A stretch of DNA of 64,000 nucleotides from the NCBI GenBank assembly GCA_937934595.1, contig CALGZA010000037.1, forward strand, positions 1 to 64,000, in the 5' to 3' direction. Positions 53,101 to 61,154 of this stretch are shown here, piece after piece. This DNA comes from an uncultured Verrucomicrobiales bacterium (GTDB lineage: Bacteria; Verrucomicrobiota; Verrucomicrobiia; Verrucomicrobiales; Akkermansiaceae). Position 1 is the stretch's first letter. Every line of letters starts with the position of its first letter. Made by a program: the position numbers and the translations under genes. The notes under the pieces were generated by a model. The model made no database searches and was not told the DNA's origin. It saw nothing but the letters and a program-made list of their open reading frames with translations.

Positions 53101-53260
53101 GGCGACGAATCCTTTTGATTTATCAATGCAGACGGCGGTTCTGAAGTCTAAAATAGCGAAGCGAGTATTGTCACATACATCCTCTATGCCTCCTTCTTTG
53201 ATCAATGCGCTTAATCCTGATGAGCTTAGGGACTTGATGCTTTTTTTGACGAATAAGTAG
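50120..53260 (+). CDS. DUF1080 (3-keto-disaccharide hydrolase-like) domain fused to a PVC-type propeller-cytochrome c protein
   Basis: A signal peptide (FILLCNSFMGFGLAMSAQA) is followed by a DUF1080 jelly-roll over residues 30-240 (LFEGKNLDGWKGDPKFWSVE; FELTLKFRFLSEKGNSGIQY; WSTYRVVADGKHLTHLINGF). A propeller follows (SEGSWVSMCFDDKGALFVCD; DYGWRTGTGKWPDYYADSLG; VGPDGAMYFLTGGR), then an alpha-repeat region. The C-terminal haem domain has CMKCH and a closing MPPSLINALNPDELRDLM. The second part is paralogous to the minus-strand gene at 20067. DUF1080 relatives cleave 3-keto-glycosides, and the dehydrogenase-like part could form keto-sugars, so one polypeptide may oxidise and then cleave a glycan. 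That coupling is inference. Confidence 0.87.
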   Translation: MLNYKSKFILLCNSFMGFGLAMSAQADTITLFEGKNLDGWKGDPKFWSVEDGFITGQCSEENPCKQTTYLTYTKKEFQNFELTLKFRFLSEKGNSGIQYRSQWADEKLFKIKGYQADIETGINYSGILYEQDGRGIVARRGEKVTIDLAGKKTVDPKPIADAKKAQDSIKAGEWSTYRVVADGKHLTHLINGFTTVQVEDNEKNRSSAKGMLALQLHKGPPMKVQYKDIKILELLDTKDKPVIKKKTSVNDIKSLDGFHVEQIYSVDKKSEGSWVSMCFDDKGALFVCDQYGSLYKLIIEDGKVAKKTAIESAGHAQGLCWAYGSLYIVSSNRQKPGVYCLTDTTGDGQFDKQELILNIKGFGEHGTHGLIKDPKGEGFYFIVGNFTKPPQDAGFTGGRNWAEDTLHPHLNDASGHAVGKKAPAGTLLWLSKDGKKRKIISIGMRNTYDIAASPTGELFGYDSDMEYDVGTPWYRPTRVYHYIDGADYGWRTGTGKWPDYYADSLGSVLDIGPGCPTGVVFGTGAKFPAEYQKALYILDWTFGRIYALHLSPDGVTYSAKKEVFVSGKPLPLTDAVVGPDGAMYFLTGGRRLQSALYRVSYKGAASTAPVAAEVVSAAQKQLRQVQASRDVAELWKSLGSVDRTLRYAARVSLEQIPTERWLSVYESATDAQTIITASLALSRKKADTGVIFGKLLEIDFNGLNEGLKIEYLRAVSLACIRGGRPGKAVIDQLLTKFNLYPSASAILNRELCRVLVYLDSSSVLSKTLLMMSHSVVVKEDIPMELLAGHDKYGKDIMNMLKNQPDSQALHYALMLKNQKSGWNEATVRSYYQWLAKAESKTGGNSYKGFIRNIRKEAMKNLNADAKLVGIAKESSKLKVVTKPMAVAKGPGRNWTHEEAVKAIKDLSKADAANGKKMYQAILCMKCHAHSGEGGGSGPELTQLANRFSKEDILKAIIVPSEVVSDQYKATVLHLNDQSTLEGKIMKEDAENVYLATNPFDLSMQTAVLKSKIAKRVLSHTSSMPPSLINALNPDELRDLMLFLTNK

Positions 53261-53287
53261 TCGGCACGCATTACGGTATAGTGTCTC

Positions 53288-54013
53288 ATGAATGATTTTT
53301 TGGCAGGTTATCTGAATTTTCCTGATACTGCACAATTATTGTTTGATGAGATGCCGAGGTTTATTTACTTCATGAAAGATGAGGAGCTGCGCTTTGTGAG
53401 GGTTAATCAAACACTTGTTGAGAAAATAGGTCTTACTGAGGATGAGATTCTTGGTAAGACGGATTTTGATCTATTTCCGTATTCTATGGCAGATGCATTT
53501 TTTAAAGATGATCAGCTTATATTAAAGACGAAGCAACCGATCTTAAATAAGGTTGAGCTGGTGCCGACTAATAGGGGTCAGGCAGACTGGTCGTTGACCA
53601 ATAAGGTTCCGATGTTTGATGATGCGGAGAATATAGTGGCAATTATAGGTGTGACGCGTCCTTTTTCAACGAGTCTGACTGCGCAGAACTCGAGTGAGGA
53701 TTTGAGATTGATGATTGAGTATATAAAGCAGAATTATACTTCGAAGTTGTCTATTGAGGAGTTGGCTAAGATGTCTTGTTTGTCTGTTAGTGCGCTTGAG
53801 AGGAAGTTCAAGAAGGTGTTTCATATTACGCCTAGTCAGTATATTTTGAATATACGGATTCAAGAGGCTTGTCATCTGTTGATTCACAGTTCAGAACCTT
53901 TGATTACAATATCTAATGAATGTGGTTTTTATGATCAGAGTCATTTTAGTCGACAATTTTCCAAGGCGATGAACATTTCACCCCATAAGTACAGAAAGCA
54001 ATTTAGGATTTGA
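53288..54013 (+). CDS. PAS-sensing AraC-family transcriptional regulator
   Basis: The N-terminal half is a PAS domain (FDEMPRFIYFMKDEELRFVR; LGKTDFDLFPYSMADAFFKD; ADWSLTNKVPMFDDAENIVA). The C-terminal 100 residues are an AraC double helix-turn-helix (LSIEELAKMSCLSVSALERK; VFHITPSQYI; ECGFYDQSHFSRQFSKAMNI). PAS-AraC proteins sense small ligands rather than the cupin-bound sugars of classic AraC. It lies just before two sugar isomerase-like genes and a DHA-type kinase and probably controls them. It follows the DUF1080 gene by 27 bp. Confidence 0.9.
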   Translation: MNDFLAGYLNFPDTAQLLFDEMPRFIYFMKDEELRFVRVNQTLVEKIGLTEDEILGKTDFDLFPYSMADAFFKDDQLILKTKQPILNKVELVPTNRGQADWSLTNKVPMFDDAENIVAIIGVTRPFSTSLTAQNSSEDLRLMIEYIKQNYTSKLSIEELAKMSCLSVSALERKFKKVFHITPSQYILNIRIQEACHLLIHSSEPLITISNECGFYDQSHFSRQFSKAMNISPHKYRKQFRI

Positions 54014-54058
54014 TCACTTAATAATAATCTATATATAACCCAAAAACAAAAAATAATT

Positions 54059-55066
54059 ATGAAATTACATAACGCAATGTGGCCAGGAGTAGTAGGTAAG
54101 GACGATGCTTCTGATCAGCCTACTATATCACTAGATAAGATGCTGGATCTGACAGCCAATGCATCTGTAAATGGAGAGAAGTATGATGGTGTAGATTTGT
54201 TTCTTTTTCATCCACATATTGATCCAGAGGCATCTGATGATGCTATACGCAGTATGGCGGATAAGATAGTGGCGAAGGGGTTTAATATTGGTTCTTTAGT
54301 AGCTCCGGTATGGGGTGGGACTATTGGTGATTCAGCATTTGGGCCAGCTGAGGCACGTGAGAAGTTTCTCAAGGCGATTCATTATGCTTGCCGTGTAGCG
54401 AAGATTCTTAAAGAGCATGGAGCGCGTCAGTATGGTGTGATTAGGATTGATTCATCAGGTAGCCCTGAGGAATTTTCTAAAGATGAGTTAGGGAATACGA
54501 AGCTTTTAGCTAATACATTCAGAGAGGCTGGGAAGATAGCAGGAGATCATGGTGAGAGGCTAGCGGCTGAGGGTGAGATCTGCTGGGGAGGGATGCATTC
54601 ATGGAAGCATATGTTAGATACTCTGGAAGAGACTGGTTCACCTGAGACTGTTGGATTTCAGGCTGACTTAGCGCATACGTATCTTTACTTGCTTGGATAT
54701 AATGCACCGGAGCAGGCGCTTCTTAAGGAAGGGTATTGTGAGGAGGAGTTTTGGTCTGCCTACAAGACTTTGACTGATAAGTTGCGTCCATGGACGATAG
54801 ATTTCCATGTTGCTCAGAATGATGGTTCTGTGCATGGTTCAGGATCCCATGATAAGACTGGGCGTCATTGTTTAGCTGATCATCCGAGTGGAAAATTAGA
54901 CATTACACGATGTTCACAGATGTGGTTACAGGACTATGCTTCACGCGGGATTGAGCATATATGTTGGGATGGATGTATGTTTGATAATAACGTATTAGAA
55001 GAAGGGAAGACATGGGAGACGATCCTAGGAGCGATGCTTGATGTTAAAGCGGGGCTGTCATTATAA
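54059..55066 (+). CDS. Sugar phosphate isomerase/epimerase-like TIM barrel (first of pair)
   Basis: An AP-endonuclease-2-type TIM barrel of 335 residues without a signal peptide. Metal-ligand positions are plausible at [18 protein letters not shown] (Glu), [15 protein letters not shown] (Asp, His), [20 protein letters not shown] (His residues) and the final [11 protein letters not shown]. The family includes inosose, hydroxypyruvate and tetronate isomerases and 3-keto-sugar-handling enzymes. The exact substrate is unknown. It starts 45 bp after the AraC gene and 21 bp before the second barrel. Confidence 0.8.
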   Translation: MKLHNAMWPGVVGKDDASDQPTISLDKMLDLTANASVNGEKYDGVDLFLFHPHIDPEASDDAIRSMADKIVAKGFNIGSLVAPVWGGTIGDSAFGPAEAREKFLKAIHYACRVAKILKEHGARQYGVIRIDSSGSPEEFSKDELGNTKLLANTFREAGKIAGDHGERLAAEGEICWGGMHSWKHMLDTLEETGSPETVGFQADLAHTYLYLLGYNAPEQALLKEGYCEEEFWSAYKTLTDKLRPWTIDFHVAQNDGSVHGSGSHDKTGRHCLADHPSGKLDITRCSQMWLQDYASRGIEHICWDGCMFDNNVLEEGKTWETILGAMLDVKAGLSL

Positions 55067-55087
55067 ATCATAAAAATAAGAAATAAT

Positions 55088-55927
55088 ATGAGTGATATAA
55101 AATTTGGAGCAGAGGTCTATACTTGGTTTATGGACGGTTATGGCGAGGGCAATAAGAACAAGCTTGGTCATATGGTGGATATAGTAGGTAAGGCTGGATT
55201 CAAAGGGATAGAGCCGATGGTTCTGGAGCCTTATGATGATTACTGGATGGGGGATTATAAAGATCCTGCAAGGTTGAAGGCTGCGCTTGATGAAGCTGGT
55301 ATTGAGCTTGCTGCATTAGCGCTGATTTGTAAGTGGGATGGCGAGGAAGAGACTGAGTCTGAGAGGGCATGTGCTGACTGGACTATTGAGATGCTGAAGC
55401 ATTTTCCTGGTGCAGCGTTAGGTACTGTGCCGCTTCCGGATGGAAGGCATGATATTCAGCAGCGAAGAGTAAATTTAGTAAACAATGTTAACCGTGTTTC
55501 TAGGAGGGCGGCTGAGGCTGGCTTGACATGTTCATTCCATCCGAATTCACCTCCGGGATCTATTGTGAGAACGCAGGATGACTATGATGTTGTATTGAAT
55601 TCATTGGATCCTTCAGTGACTGGTTGGACTCCTGATGTGGGTCATATTGTGAGGGGGGGTATGGATATCATAGGTACTATGACGAAGTGGCAGCATCTTA
55701 TTAACCATGTTCATTATAAGGATTTTTCTGGTAATGGGCCTGAGCCGTGGGCTCAGATGGGTGAGGGAAAGGTTGATTTCCATAAGATTACTGAATTTCT
55801 TGCAGCAAGAAACTATAAGGGCTGGATCATTTGTGAAGATGAGTGTGAGCTTGCTATTACTGAACCTGATGAGGTGACTCTTCAGAATGGGCAATGGTGC
55901 AACGAGCAGTTACTTCCACTTATTTAA
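55088..55927 (+). CDS. Sugar phosphate isomerase/epimerase-like TIM barrel (second of pair)
   Basis: A 279-residue AP-endonuclease-2-type barrel with GKAGFKGIEPMVLEPYDDYW early, GLTCSFHPNSPPGSIVRTQD, TPDVGHIVRGGMDIIG, INHVHYKDFSGNGPEPWAQM and GWIICEDECELA. Glu/Asp/His/Glu metal ligands fall in these segments. The G-KV-DF (EGKVDFHKITEFLAARNYKG) closing region is typical of hydroxypyruvate isomerase and inosose dehydratase relatives. Not a duplicate of the preceding barrel, as the motifs differ, so the pair probably performs two successive steps. Confidence 0.83.
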   Translation: MSDIKFGAEVYTWFMDGYGEGNKNKLGHMVDIVGKAGFKGIEPMVLEPYDDYWMGDYKDPARLKAALDEAGIELAALALICKWDGEEETESERACADWTIEMLKHFPGAALGTVPLPDGRHDIQQRRVNLVNNVNRVSRRAAEAGLTCSFHPNSPPGSIVRTQDDYDVVLNSLDPSVTGWTPDVGHIVRGGMDIIGTMTKWQHLINHVHYKDFSGNGPEPWAQMGEGKVDFHKITEFLAARNYKGWIICEDECELAITEPDEVTLQNGQWCNEQLLPLI

Positions 55928-55941
55928 AAAAATTACGACAC

Positions 55942-57723
55942 ATGAAATTTAACCCTAAATTGATCAACTCGCCACTAGATGCTGCGGACGAACTCATTGA
56001 TGGACTAGTTGAGGCATATAATGGGGAGTGTTATAAGGTAGGTACACGCTCGATAGTTAAGAGTAATATTGCTTCTGAAAAGGTTGCTCTGCTGGTGGGT
56101 GGGGGAGCTGGGCATGAGCCTATTTATCATGCGATGGTGGGCCAGAATATGGCTGATGGTGCGGCGTGCGGTGATATTTTTGCTGCTCCTGCTCCTAATA
56201 TTGTTAAGGAGGCTGCGGTTGCTATTGATCAAGGAAATGGGGTGCTGTTCCTTTATGGTAACTATGCGGGTGATGTGATGAATTTCGATCTTGGTGCTGA
56301 GCAGGCTGAGGAGGAAGGTGCTACGGTGCGGACTATTTTGATAGCGGATGACGTGGCATCAGCCCCACCGGAGAGGAAGAATGATCGACGAGGCATCGCA
56401 GGTCTCGTTCCGATAGTGAAGATAGCTGGAGCGGCCTCTCAGCATGCTGCTGATTTGGATTCGCTGGCTGATACGGTTCAGAAGGCGTGTTTGCAGACGC
56501 GCTCGATAGGGTGTGCAATGGCACCTGGTTCGATTCCTGCTACTGGTACTCCGACTTTTGAGTTAGAAGAGGGTATGCTGGGTTTAGGGATGGGTATACA
56601 TGGCGAGGCGGGGGTGAAGGATATACCTATGACGACTGCGGCTGATTTGACGCCTACGATGTTAGATTATATAGTAGATGATTTTGAGAAAGATGCTGAT
56701 GTAGAGCCTCTGCGGTCTGGAGATTCCATATTGTTTTTAATTAACTCACTTGGAGCTACGACGATGATGGAGTGTTTGATTTGTATGCGTACTGCAGCAG
56801 ATTACTTTGAGGAGCGTGGCATAGAGATATTCGATGTTATGGTGGGGCCTTATGTTACATGCCAGGAGATGGCTGGTATTTCTTTTTCTGTCACGCGTGT
56901 GGATGATGAGTTGAAGGAGTTGTGGTCTATGCCTTGTCAGTCATTTTGTTATTCTAAGATGCAGGGGCCTTTGGATGCTGAGAGGCATGGTAAGGTGCAG
57001 GCTATGAATGAGGGCGGGAAGTCAGGTGTTAAGGCTGTGACAAAGAAGGCGAGGGTTCAGGCTGAGTTATCGAGGTCTGACTCGGGTTTGAGTGTTGAGC
57101 AGGCGCGGGCTATGTTAGTAAGTGTTGCAGATGCGATTATAGCGGCTGAGCCGGAGTTATCCCAGGCAGATCGTGACTTAGGTGATGGTGATCATGGATT
57201 AGGGATGGAGAGGGGATTCAGAGCTTTGAAAAAGAATCTTGATCCTGCGGTTTCTGATTTTAGTTCAATGCAGGAGCTGTTCAAGACGGCTGGGATGTCC
57301 TTGCTAAGTACTATGGGCGGTGCTTCTGGGGTTGTTTTTGGTTCGCTTTTTTTGGCGGGTGATAAGACGATGTATGGAGCAGAGTGTTTTGGTTCTCATG
57401 AGTTATCACATTTATTGAATCAGTCATTGGCGGATGTGATGAAGCGTGGTGGAGCGAAGCCAGGTGACAAGACGATGATAGATGCTTTGGCGCCTGCTGC
57501 TGCGGTGGCTAAGGAGGTGATGGATCAGGCTATTGGTGATGTTATCTCGAGTGTTGCTGAGGCTGCGAATGATGGGAAAGAGGCTAGTAAGGCGATGTTG
57601 GCTACGATGGGGAGGGCTAAGACACTGGGAGAGAAGACTATTGGGTTACCTGATGCTGGGGCGATTTCTGTATCTATTATTCTTAAGACTATGGCTGAGT
57701 ATGTTGCGGGGCTTTCTTCTTAG
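55942..57723 (+). CDS. ATP-dependent dihydroxyacetone kinase family protein (DhaK-DhaL fusion)
   Basis: The DhaK part covers about residues 1-330 (from ATG at 55942). It has LLVGGGAGHEPIYHAMVGQN with the substrate-binding His region, ACGDIFAAPAP and LFLYGNYAGDVMNFDLGAEQ. The DhaL nucleotide domain (about 370-590) shows ADRDLGDGDHGLGMERGFRA (metal-binding Asp triad), LLSTMGGASGVVFGSLFLAG and KRGGAKPGDKTMIDALAPAA. This single-chain form uses ATP, not PEP. Members phosphorylate dihydroxyacetone or C4 ketoses such as erythrulose. Located after two TIM-barrel isomerases, the latter or another small keto-sugar seems possible. The track starts 16 codons earlier within the previous gene. Confidence 0.9.
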   Translation: MKFNPKLINSPLDAADELIDGLVEAYNGECYKVGTRSIVKSNIASEKVALLVGGGAGHEPIYHAMVGQNMADGAACGDIFAAPAPNIVKEAAVAIDQGNGVLFLYGNYAGDVMNFDLGAEQAEEEGATVRTILIADDVASAPPERKNDRRGIAGLVPIVKIAGAASQHAADLDSLADTVQKACLQTRSIGCAMAPGSIPATGTPTFELEEGMLGLGMGIHGEAGVKDIPMTTAADLTPTMLDYIVDDFEKDADVEPLRSGDSILFLINSLGATTMMECLICMRTAADYFEERGIEIFDVMVGPYVTCQEMAGISFSVTRVDDELKELWSMPCQSFCYSKMQGPLDAERHGKVQAMNEGGKSGVKAVTKKARVQAELSRSDSGLSVEQARAMLVSVADAIIAAEPELSQADRDLGDGDHGLGMERGFRALKKNLDPAVSDFSSMQELFKTAGMSLLSTMGGASGVVFGSLFLAGDKTMYGAECFGSHELSHLLNQSLADVMKRGGAKPGDKTMIDALAPAAAVAKEVMDQAIGDVISSVAEAANDGKEASKAMLATMGRAKTLGEKTIGLPDAGAISVSIILKTMAEYVAGLSS

Positions 57724-57858
57724 TTTTTTAGGGGATGAGGCTTTTCTTTATTGAGTGTATGTTTACTTGTTGGGGTGATGTTGCTTTTGGTTTTGCTTTG
57801 AGTAGCTGTTGTTTAATGGCGTTGACATAATAGAGATGGTTCTTTAATGATATAGGCT

Positions 57859-58764
57859 ATGAAAAACAGACAGATGATGATTATTGGCCTTTTGGTGACC
57901 AGTCAGTGGGCTTCAGCTGCTTCGATGTTTTCAAACCTTAATTTTGATTTTAGTGAGAGTGCGTTTACGACTGGTACTTTAGCTTCTGGGACAACTGGTT
58001 ATAATATTATAGATGATTTGACTGGGGCTAAGTTAGTTTCTGATAATGGTGATGCGGCTGATCTTTTTATTACTGTTAATACGAGTGTTCCGTCTAATGC
58101 TAGTGGAGCATTTGCTGATGTAGAGATTACATCTGGGGGGTTAGTTTCAAATCATGGTTATAGTAGGACGTTTGCGAATACTTATGCATCAGGAACTCCT
58201 AATAATCCTGATAATTTAATTAAGCAGACGATACGTTTGGAGTTTGGTAGTCATCTTTCTGTGAGTGACTTTGCGACTGATTTTAGGAGTTTGAATACGA
58301 GAGGGATTACTTGGGAGTATAGTGAGCTAGCTTATTTAAAGAAGGATGGTTCCTATTTTTCTGCTGCGCCAGTAGTGGGTGATTATTTAACATGGCAGGC
58401 ATCGTCTGCGGTTGAGCAGGGTTCACCGTCACAGGGGTGGTGGCTCGCTGCATCTAGTTCAACTGTCACTGGTGTGGGTGGTGATCCTACGGTGGCGGGA
58501 GGTAACGGTTCACTGGAGAATATGACTGGCACGAATGGTAATAGTATAATGGACTATGATGATGTTGGATTGGCAGCTGGTACTGAGGTTGGTGGGTTTG
58601 AGTGGACGGTGTATTTATATGATAACAGGGGGCAATCTAATAACCAAACTAACTGGACAGCGACACAGAGTTTTTTTGAGATAACGGGGACTGTTCCTGA
58701 GCCTTGTTCTACTTTATTGTTGGGGCTTGGTGGTGTGGTGATGCTTTGCCGTAAGAGCCGATAG
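57859..58764 (+). CDS. PEP-CTERM sorting-domain protein
   Basis: A signal peptide (MMIIGLLVTSQWASAASMF) is followed by a Ser/Thr/Gly/Asn-rich beta-type domain (NLNFDFSESAFTTGTLASGT; WEYSELAYLKKDG). The C-terminus has VPEPCSTLLLGLGGVVMLCRKSR: Pro-Glu-Pro, a TM helix and an Arg-rich end, the PEP-CTERM signal processed by exosortase. These proteins go to the cell surface, often with exopolysaccharide. Its function is not known. A TTGACA at 57822 with a TAATGA 17 bp later could be a promoter, but the leader would be very short. Confidence 0.85.
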   Translation: MKNRQMMIIGLLVTSQWASAASMFSNLNFDFSESAFTTGTLASGTTGYNIIDDLTGAKLVSDNGDAADLFITVNTSVPSNASGAFADVEITSGGLVSNHGYSRTFANTYASGTPNNPDNLIKQTIRLEFGSHLSVSDFATDFRSLNTRGITWEYSELAYLKKDGSYFSAAPVVGDYLTWQASSAVEQGSPSQGWWLAASSSTVTGVGGDPTVAGGNGSLENMTGTNGNSIMDYDDVGLAAGTEVGGFEWTVYLYDNRGQSNNQTNWTATQSFFEITGTVPEPCSTLLLGLGGVVMLCRKSR

Positions 58765-58863
58765 CTTGCTTGATTCATTGTGACGTGGCTGCTGGCTTTG
58801 GTGGTAATAAATTCTGGAATTGTGGGCTTTGCATGGTGGTGGGAATGGTTTAGTGTATGATCA

Positions 58864-59574
58864 ATGCTGAAATTTATCGACCAGGGAGGCCCATTTGTGT
58901 GGGTGTTATTAGTGCTATCATTTGCGGGGATGATGATTGTTCTTGAGAAGATTATTTTTTTTCAACGCACTAAGATTCATGTTGGAGATTTGATGTTGGG
59001 GCTTTCGAATCATGTGAGGAAAGGAGCTCATGATGAGGCATTACGTGAGTCTGCACGTGCACCTGGGTCTGTGGCGAGGGTGGCTCATGCTACGTTGATG
59101 CGCTATACTTTGCCGAGGGCTGATTTACGTGATATAGCGATGGAGGCTGGGCAGTTGGAGGTGCCACGGATTGAGAAGAATTTACGTGGTTTGTATACAG
59201 TTGCTTTAATATCGCCTTTGATAGGTATGCTTGGAACTGTGAATGGGTTGATAGAGACGTTTGTGGATATGAGTAATAGTAGTAGCCAGAGTAATAACTT
59301 GGAGATGGCTAGGGGTATTTATGAGGCTCTTATCACTACTGGGCTTGGCTTGTTGGTGGCTGTGCCTGCTTATTTGTTTTATTTGTATTTTGTGGGTAGG
59401 GCGAAACGTTTGGTTCATAGGGTGGAGAGGGGAGCTATTGAGATAGTTAATATCATTTGTGATCAACGTGAGGCGTCTAAGTCTGGAGAGCAGGCTAAGA
59501 ATTTTTCTAAGGGGGCTGTGAAGAATGGTGGGGAAGAGGAGGGAGCTGGAAATTCAAAGAAGTCTAAGAAATGA
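58864..59574 (+). CDS. ExbB/TolQ/MotA family proton channel
   Basis: Three TM helices are seen: GPFVWVLLVLSFAGMMIVLE, VALISPLIGMLGTVNGLIET and GIYEALITTGLGLLVAVPAY. The second and third are the conserved proton-channel helices of ExbB/TolQ. The hydrophilic C-terminus is Lys/Ser-rich. It energises TonB- or Tol-type machinery with ExbD. The stop overlaps the ExbD start by 4 bp. Confidence 0.9.
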   Translation: MLKFIDQGGPFVWVLLVLSFAGMMIVLEKIIFFQRTKIHVGDLMLGLSNHVRKGAHDEALRESARAPGSVARVAHATLMRYTLPRADLRDIAMEAGQLEVPRIEKNLRGLYTVALISPLIGMLGTVNGLIETFVDMSNSSSQSNNLEMARGIYEALITTGLGLLVAVPAYLFYLYFVGRAKRLVHRVERGAIEIVNIICDQREASKSGEQAKNFSKGAVKNGGEEEGAGNSKKSKK

Positions 59575-59990
59575 AGCTTGAGATGTCATTACCGCAGCGT
59601 CCTGGTTTGATTTACGCGATGCCTGTGTTAGATATTTTGGTGTTGGTTTTGGTGTTTCCTTTGTTGGGCTCTTCTTTTACGACTGATGCTGGTGTGGAGC
59701 TGAGATTACCTGATACTGGGCATCGGTTTGATAGGATGGAGCGTAGTATAGTGGTGACTATTAAGGGGGTGCGAGAGCGGCAGATTTATATAAATAGGCG
59801 TCTTGTGGTAGAGGAGAATTTGATAGAAGAGCTGAGGAGTGAGGCTGTAAACTGGCAAAGTGGTGGAGCTGTGGGGATTATTTTCCGAGTTGATAGGCGA
59901 GTTCCGAGTGGTTACAAGTCACGGATAGGAGATATGTTGTTGGCTGAGGGTTATAGAGTTTATGATGCTGGGAATCCTGTGAGTAAGTGA
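59571..59990 (+). CDS. ExbD/TolR family protein
   Basis: One N-terminal TM (IYAMPVLDILVLVLVFPLL) carries the single Asp needed for proton coupling. A periplasmic domain with ELRLPDTGHRFDRMERSIVV and TIKGVRERQIYINRRLV follows, the strand order of ExbD/TolR. It is coupled on both sides by overlapping start and stop codons, so it forms a complex with the preceding ExbB and probably the next protein. Confidence 0.85.
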   Translation: MKLEMSLPQRPGLIYAMPVLDILVLVLVFPLLGSSFTTDAGVELRLPDTGHRFDRMERSIVVTIKGVRERQIYINRRLVVEENLIEELRSEAVNWQSGGAVGIIFRVDRRVPSGYKSRIGDMLLAEGYRVYDAGNPVSK

Positions 59991-60805
59991 TGTTGTTTTC
60001 TAAGAACAGGAAATTACAACGTGATAGGAATGCTGGATTGGTGTTTCGGTGGAGGGGTGGTTATAAGGCTAACCGGGGTGGTTTTACGGTGGCGTTTTTG
60101 TTGACTGCGTTATTTTTTGGTGCGGGTTTTATTATGATAAATGTCTATGCGAAGCAGAATACGGTTCCGAGTCGTTATAGGGCTTCTATGGTTCAGTTAG
60201 GTGAGGTTGATGATGATTTAAAGTGGTGGATAGAGAGGAATTCACCATTGCTTCCGTCTTGGGGTGGGGATGGGGATTTGCAGAGTAGTTTGCGAGTGGG
60301 GGGGCTTTTGTTTGGAGAGATTAGCGAGCGGCACAAGGAGAAGCATCGTATTGAAGATGTGGAGATGGAGGAGATTAGCATTGCTGGTGAGAGGGTTTAT
60401 TTATCAAATGATGGGGTGATGCCCCGGATAGGGCGGCATAAGGTTTTGCTGTCTGAGGAGGAGGTTTCTGATGATGATGTGGTAGTGGAGTGGGGTGTGA
60501 ATGTGGAGGCTGGGGAGAATCTAAGGCTCAGGTTGCCGAAGTCTTTGGTTTACGATAAGTGGATACCTGAATCTTGGCATGGGCGTGAGGTAAGGTTTAT
60601 TGTTGCTGTCGATGATATGGGGCGGGTGATTAAGGTGAGTCCTTCTGAGTGGGTTGAGGTGGGTGAGTATAGGGGGCTTGAGGACTGGATACAGACGATA
60701 AGGTTTAAGCCTGAGCGGGGTGCGGTGGGGAAAAGTAGGGTGGGTATTTTAGATGTGAGTGTGATGCCTGTGGGTGCTGTGGTTATGAAAGGAGGAGGGT
60801 TATGA
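59990..60805 (+). CDS. TonB-like single-TM protein
   Basis: From the ATG at 59990 there is a basic N-terminus, a TM helix (GGFTVAFLLTALFFGAGFIM) and a long periplasmic part. The C-terminal 75 residues (IPESWHGREVRFIVAVDDMG, then RVIKVSPSEW...GLEDWIQTIRFKPERG) resemble a TonB C-terminal domain, in which a strand pair is followed by a Trp-containing helix and a closing strand. Position directly after ExbB and ExbD supports this. A Pro-rich spacer typical of classic TonB is missing. Confidence 0.6.
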   Translation: MLFSKNRKLQRDRNAGLVFRWRGGYKANRGGFTVAFLLTALFFGAGFIMINVYAKQNTVPSRYRASMVQLGEVDDDLKWWIERNSPLLPSWGGDGDLQSSLRVGGLLFGEISERHKEKHRIEDVEMEEISIAGERVYLSNDGVMPRIGRHKVLLSEEEVSDDDVVVEWGVNVEAGENLRLRLPKSLVYDKWIPESWHGREVRFIVAVDDMGRVIKVSPSEWVEVGEYRGLEDWIQTIRFKPERGAVGKSRVGILDVSVMPVGAVVMKGGGL

Positions 60806-61044
60806 TAGAGTTGAATTTTGAGGAGTTTAGTTTGTTTGTTGTAGGAGGTAGTATTTTGTTTATGGGTTTTTTATTATTTCTTCATTCTAGTAGGTCTAAG
60901 GCTTATCGGAGGAAGAGGCGCTATCAGGTGGTGCAGTGCCCGGTATGTGGGGAGGTATTTGATGACCGAGGTTCTGAGAAAATGCCTGAGTGTGTGGGGT
61001 GTGGGAGGAAAACAGTGCGGGGCTATGATAAGAGTTTAGGTTAG
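60802..61044 (+). CDS. Small single-TM zinc-ribbon protein
   Basis: 80 residues with one TM helix (LFVVGGSILFMGFLLFLHSS), a basic stretch (RSKAYRRKRRY) and a zinc ribbon made by CPVCGEVFDD and CVGCGR. The start overlaps the TonB-like stop by 4 bp, making it the fourth gene of a tightly coupled set. Function unknown; a structural or assembly role for the proton-channel complex is possible. Confidence 0.75.
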   Translation: MIELNFEEFSLFVVGGSILFMGFLLFLHSSRSKAYRRKRRYQVVQCPVCGEVFDDRGSEKMPECVGCGRKTVRGYDKSLG

Positions 61045-61154
61045 ATTCGGTTTTTGAGGAGTTTGGCGAGCAGTTGTTTTTAAGTTATCAGGCTTGCACT
61101 ATGGTAAATTTTTATTGATAGTGCGCCGGCAGTTAAGAAGTAACCCATTTTTTT

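Noticed and set aside
57822-57850. Promoter TTGACA-N17-TAATGA before the PEP-CTERM gene
   Set aside because: The -10 match is poor and transcription would start almost at the ATG. I mention it in the gene entry but do not list it.
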